Position numbers and translations under genes: made by a program | Notes under the pieces: model-generated | What the model was told of the DNA's origin: nothing | The model's input: the letters and a program-made list of their open reading frames with translations, nothing else | The model's database searches: none | NCBI GenBank assembly: GCA_964406375.1 | Contig: CAYORM010000079.1 | Coordinates: forward strand, 1 to 13,712 | Source of the DNA: CAYORM01 sp964406375 | Lineage (GTDB): Bacteria > Pseudomonadota > Alphaproteobacteria > DSM-16000 > Inquilinaceae | Direction of reading: 5' to 3' | Length of the DNA stretch: 13,712 nt | Shown here: one piece after another, positions 13,123-13,712 of the stretch | How positions within the stretch are numbered: position 1 is the stretch's first letter | Layout: every line of letters starts with the position of its first letter

Positions 13123-13712
13123 ATGGCGGAGAGCGGGGCGATCGGACCGGCAGGCGCGGCGGAGCGCCGGCGCGAGGCAGGGGTGCCGCTGGTGCGGTTG
13201 CGCGGCGTCTCGAAGCAATATGGCAGCCTCACCGCGGTCCACCCCGTCGATCTGTCCATCGACGCCGGCGAGTTCGTCGCGATCCTCGGCCCCTCGGGCT
13301 GCGGCAAGACCACGCTTTTGCGCATGATCGGCGGCTTCATCGCCCCGACGACCGGGACGATCGAGATCGACGGCGTCGACGTGACCCGGCTGGGTCCGGA
13401 GAAGCGGCCGACCAACATGGTCTTCCAGGGCTACGGCCTGTTTCCACACATGTCGGTCCGCCAAAATGTCGGCTACGGGCTGCGAATCGCCGGGGTGCCA
13501 AGGATCGAGGTCGACCGCCGCGTCGATGAGGCGCTGGCGCTGATCCGCATGGAGCGCTACGCCGACGGCCGCATCGACCAGCTCTCCGGCGGCCAGCAGC
13601 AGCGTGTCGCGCTGGCCCGCGCGCTGGTGATGAAGCCGCGGGTGCTGCTGCTCGACGAGCCGCTCGCCGCCCTCGACCTCAAGCTGCGCCAGGCGATGCA
13701 GGAGGAGCTGCG
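13123..13712 (+). CDS. ABC transporter ATP-binding protein, PotA/FbpC-like, N-terminal part
   Basis: The first 196 residues are in the window; the gene runs off the end. In order it has Walker A GPSGCGKTT (56-64), Gln102 in NMVFQGYGLFPHM, the signature LSGGQQQRVALARAL (154-168), Walker B VLLLDEP (174-180) and the D-loop LAALD (181-185). FPHMSVRQNVGYGL and the KRPTNMVFQ lead are typical of the CUT1/POPT group (polyamine, iron, thiamine, 2-aminoethylphosphonate importers), whose members usually continue into a C-terminal TOBE domain. The ATG at 13123 gives about 20 Ala/Arg-rich residues before the conserved VRLRGVSKQYG; GGGCGGGG upstream is a weak ribosome site, so a GTG at 13183 is an alternative start. 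It is divergent from the GntR/SMP-30 pair, suggesting uptake of the compound that pair handles. Confidence 0.92.
   Translation, partial: MAESGAIGPAGAAERRREAGVPLVRLRGVSKQYGSLTAVHPVDLSIDAGEFVAILGPSGCGKTTLLRMIGGFIAPTTGTIEIDGVDVTRLGPEKRPTNMVFQGYGLFPHMSVRQNVGYGLRIAGVPRIEVDRRVDEALALIRMERYADGRIDQLSGGQQQRVALARALVMKPRVLLLDEPLAALDLKLRQAMQEEL

Noticed and set aside
11331..13529. A 732-codon open frame on the plus strand across SMP-30, GntR and the ABC ATPase start
   Set aside because: It is antisense to two clear genes and out of frame with the third, with Arg/Ala-rich composition and no recognisable domain.

Overview
The window is GC-rich chromosomal DNA, densely packed with genes and carrying no RNA genes, CRISPR arrays or recognisable insertion sequences. 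The codon use, the ZnuA/AztC-type zinc transporter, a Zur-like operator and the ycjX-ycjF, yggT-DUF167 and corA modules point to an alphaproteobacterium. I cannot name the genus from sequence alone.

Layout, left to right. (1) Positions 1-1921, plus strand: the end of an SsuC/TauC-type ABC permease, a Tat-exported NMT1/SsuA-like binding protein, a strong hairpin, and a small VOC-fold protein. This looks like one uptake operon of unknown substrate whose ATPase lies outside the window. (2) Positions 1931-3247, minus strand: guanine deaminase (GuaD) with all expected zinc ligands. (3) Positions 3361-6193, plus strand: a Zur-like palindrome on a plausible promoter, a 50-residue single-span micropeptide, then an ATPase, a permease and a His-rich binding protein of a zinc importer. 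The ligand spacing best fits the AztABC type. No AztD chaperone or zur gene follows.

(4) Positions 6209-8568, minus strand: ycjX (GTPase, DUF463) and ycjF (DUF697 membrane protein), joined by an ATGA overlap. (5) Positions 8711-9574, plus strand: a pirin-family cupin protein. A compact GC hairpin separates it from the next, convergent gene. (6) Positions 9595-11226, minus strand: yggT, a DUF167/YggU protein and a CorA-type metal channel, with overlapping ends. (7) Positions 11346-13079, minus strand: a GntR/FCD regulator followed six bases later by an SMP-30/gluconolactonase. This pair is divergent from the start of a PotA/FbpC-type ABC ATPase (13123 to the window end). An AT-rich dyad sits in the 43-base gap and is the natural operator candidate.

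Most of this is recognisable housekeeping or transport. The least explained parts are the micropeptide under the Zur-like site, the pairing of the binding protein with a VOC protein, and the substrate of the GntR/SMP-30/ABC locus.
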